Below are positions 6,226 to 6,847 of a stretch of DNA of 6,847 nucleotides, piece after piece. Origin of the DNA: Bacillota bacterium (GTDB lineage: Bacteria; Bacillota; Clostridia; Lachnospirales; Lachnospiraceae); the NCBI GenBank assembly GCA_023415475.1, contig JAEZKL010000032.1, forward strand, positions 1-6,847, written 5' to 3'. How positions within the stretch are numbered: the first letter of the stretch is position 1; the number at the start of each line of letters is the position of its first letter. Under the pieces are notes generated by a model. It did no database searches. It worked only from the letters and a program-made list of their open reading frames with translations, and had not been told where the DNA came from. The translations under genes and the position numbers were made by a program.

Positions 6226-6543
6226 CTATAAAAAAGGTTTTCTTTTTCCAATAATAATCATTCCACAGAATACATAGTAAAAGCAGAGTACTACACCTAT
6301 CGGCCATTCCTTAATAATCTGTCCTGTCTCCTGTAATCCCATATATATGAGCAATATACCTACAAGGATTCCACAAAAACATCCCCACCATTTTCCTTTT
6401 GACATCAAGAGCCCGGCAATAACCAAGCTACAAATTGCAATCCAAACGAAAGGATGTATAAGCGAAAATCCACCACCGTAAATAAGTATGCCGTAAAACA
6501 AGAAAGCGATAATAGCAGGAATATAATAGATTATTTTTTTCAA
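6226..6543 (-). CDS. Small four-helix membrane protein of unknown function
   Basis: I do not recognise the family. The 105-residue protein is almost entirely hydrophobic, with four predicted membrane helices at about 3-23, 27-47, 52-70 and 80-99, short loops (one containing KGKWWG), and a basic end, GKRKPFL. There is no signal peptide, lipobox, catalytic motif or long soluble part. The start is TTG with GGAGGAA seven bases upstream; no closer ATG fits. A candidate extended -10 promoter lies at 6603-6631. The 234-base gap to the glycosidase gene, with that gene's own candidate promoter, suggests this gene is transcribed alone. It sits directly after the 3' end of a group II intron but is not part of it. 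Confidence 0.65.
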   Translation of the reverse strand: MKKIIYYIPAIIAFLFYGILIYGGGFSLIHPFVWIAICSLVIAGLLMSKGKWWGCFCGILVGILLIYMGLQETGQIIKEWPIGVVLCFYYVFCGMIIIGKRKPFL

Positions 6544-6550
6544 TTAAGTC

Positions 6551-6557
6551 TTCCTCC
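6551..6557 (-). promoter_or_regulatory. Ribosome binding site fixing the TTG start at 6541-6543
   Basis: GGAGGAA on the minus strand, seven bases before the TTG. It is the only good ribosome binding site near the beginning of this reading frame and is the main support for translation of the 105-residue protein. Confidence 0.7.
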
Positions 6558-6602
6558 ATTAATTCTAATTTATCGTTCCATCCAATACCATGTTTTCTTA
6601 CG

Positions 6603-6628
6603 ATTATAGCAGTATTTCTCGCTATAAT
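6603..6628. repeat. Perfect 8-base inverted repeat over the -10 box
   Basis: ATTATAGC (6603-6610) and GCTATAAT (6621-6628) are perfect inverted repeats with a 10-base spacer. One arm is the -10 box of the promoter above. It may be an operator for a dimeric repressor or simply a hairpin; there is no T-run to make it a terminator. Confidence 0.55.
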
Positions 6629-6631
6629 AAA
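6603..6631 (-). promoter_or_regulatory. Extended -10 promoter for the small membrane gene
   Basis: The minus strand reads TGCTATAAT: a perfect -10 (6603-6608) preceded by the TGn extension. A weak -35, TTTATT (6626-6631), lies 17 bases upstream. Extended -10 promoters tolerate poor -35 boxes. Transcription would begin near 6596, leaving about 50 bases of leader before the TTG start. Confidence 0.5.
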
Positions 6632-6644
6632 TAGTCTTTATGAA

Positions 6645-6738
6645 ATCGAGTAGGAGGCGGTGATTAACCGCCGTCCTCTCACAGCACCGTGCGTCAGACT
6701 GTCTAACAATTAGAATAAACAGCTTGATGTACGGTGCT
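6645..6738 (-). ncRNA. Group II intron catalytic domains V and VI
   Basis: Domain V begins AGCACCGT and ends ACGGTGCT (minus strand), an eight-pair lower helix that includes the AGC characteristic of the catalytic triad. The canonical domain is 34 bases, but this hairpin is 56: above the lower helix the arms keep pairing, interrupted by three A/C mismatches, to a loop near 6705-6715. Domain VI is regular. The fit of the pieces and their order is strong; whether the RNA can splice is doubtful because of the enlarged domain V. Confidence 0.7.
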
Positions 6739-6790
6739 TTATAATAGATACATTAAATAAAGTATCAGGAATATCTTCAAATAAGCTTGC

Positions 6791-6812
6791 AATGGCCATT
6801 TATACGGCCATT
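6791..6812 (+). repeat. 7-base inverted repeat followed by a T-rich run
   Basis: AATGGCC (6791-6797) and GGCCATT (6806-6812) enclose an eight-base spacer. On the plus strand it is followed by CTTTTAAATTTTT, resembling a weak terminator, but no plus-strand gene precedes it. Within the intron it is more likely a structural stem of domain IV. Confidence 0.4.
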
Positions 6813-6847
6813 CTTTTAAATTTTTCTGATAATTCTTGAACGGAATG

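Larger units (their letters stand above)
6645..6847 (-). mobile_element. Group II intron, 3' portion (runs off the right edge)
   Basis: Reading the minus strand, the segment ends with the group II intron sequence CCTACTCGAT at 6645, closing with the required AY dinucleotide. Domain VI (6645-6680) folds as GAG/CTC, AGGA/TCCT and GGCGGT/ACCGCC around a TAATC loop, with an unpaired A opposite 6651, seven bases from the 3' splice site: the expected lariat branch point. A two-base linker separates it from a long domain V hairpin (6683-6738). Upstream, 6739-6847 should be domain IV or the end of an intron-encoded protein, but I recognise no reverse transcriptase or maturase sequence in any frame, so the intron may be ORF-less, truncated or carry its ORF further out. 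Orientation matches the neighbouring genes. Confidence 0.75.

Noticed and set aside
6683..6738. Reading the long hairpin as a rho-independent terminator or a transposon end
   Set aside because: No U-run follows it, and it is directly joined to a complete group II domain VI ending in CTACTCGAT, which explains it better.

Overview
The window looks like chromosomal DNA from an endospore-forming, AT-rich Clostridia species, most likely of the Lachnospiraceae type. The grounds are a spoIIM gene, strong AAGGAGG-type ribosome binding sites, frequent GTG/TTG starts, AT-rich intergenic DNA and protein sequences of clostridial character. All seven recognised genes lie on the minus strand, so they are transcribed from high to low coordinates. 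No credible plus-strand gene was found.

Right edge (about 6645-6847): the 3' end of a group II intron. Domain VI has a bulged branch-point A, and domain V appears as an unusually long hairpin. The rest of the intron lies beyond the window. Next come a small four-helix membrane protein with a TTG start (6226-6543), a membrane-anchored phosphodiester glycosidase (NAGPA domain, 5026-5991) and a two-helix membrane protein (4761-5024). The last starts one base after the glycosidase stop, so these two form a coupled envelope pair. About 340 bases without a recognised gene follow, holding repeats, a doubtful 37-codon ORF and a good sigma-A promoter for the next gene.

Left half: an aspartate-type class I aminotransferase (3222-4418), a long inverted repeat (3094-3133), then a close-packed run proC (2219-3025), nudF-type ADP-ribose pyrophosphatase (1666-2199), spoIIM (962-1573) and a xerD-like tyrosine recombinase (35-910). 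A ribosome binding site at the extreme left shows that another minus-strand gene follows. From memory, nudF, spoIIM and xerD (ripX) also lie in this relative order in Bacillus subtilis, so this is an old housekeeping and sporulation neighbourhood rather than an island.

The most notable observation is that the xerD-position recombinase keeps the nucleophile Tyr, one Arg and the LGH His, but lacks the usual residues at three catalytic positions: box I Arg is Lys, the beta-hairpin Lys is Gly by simple alignment, and the HxxR His is Asn. The second is the expanded domain V of the intron. I found no CRISPR array, tRNA, rRNA, riboswitch or defence system.
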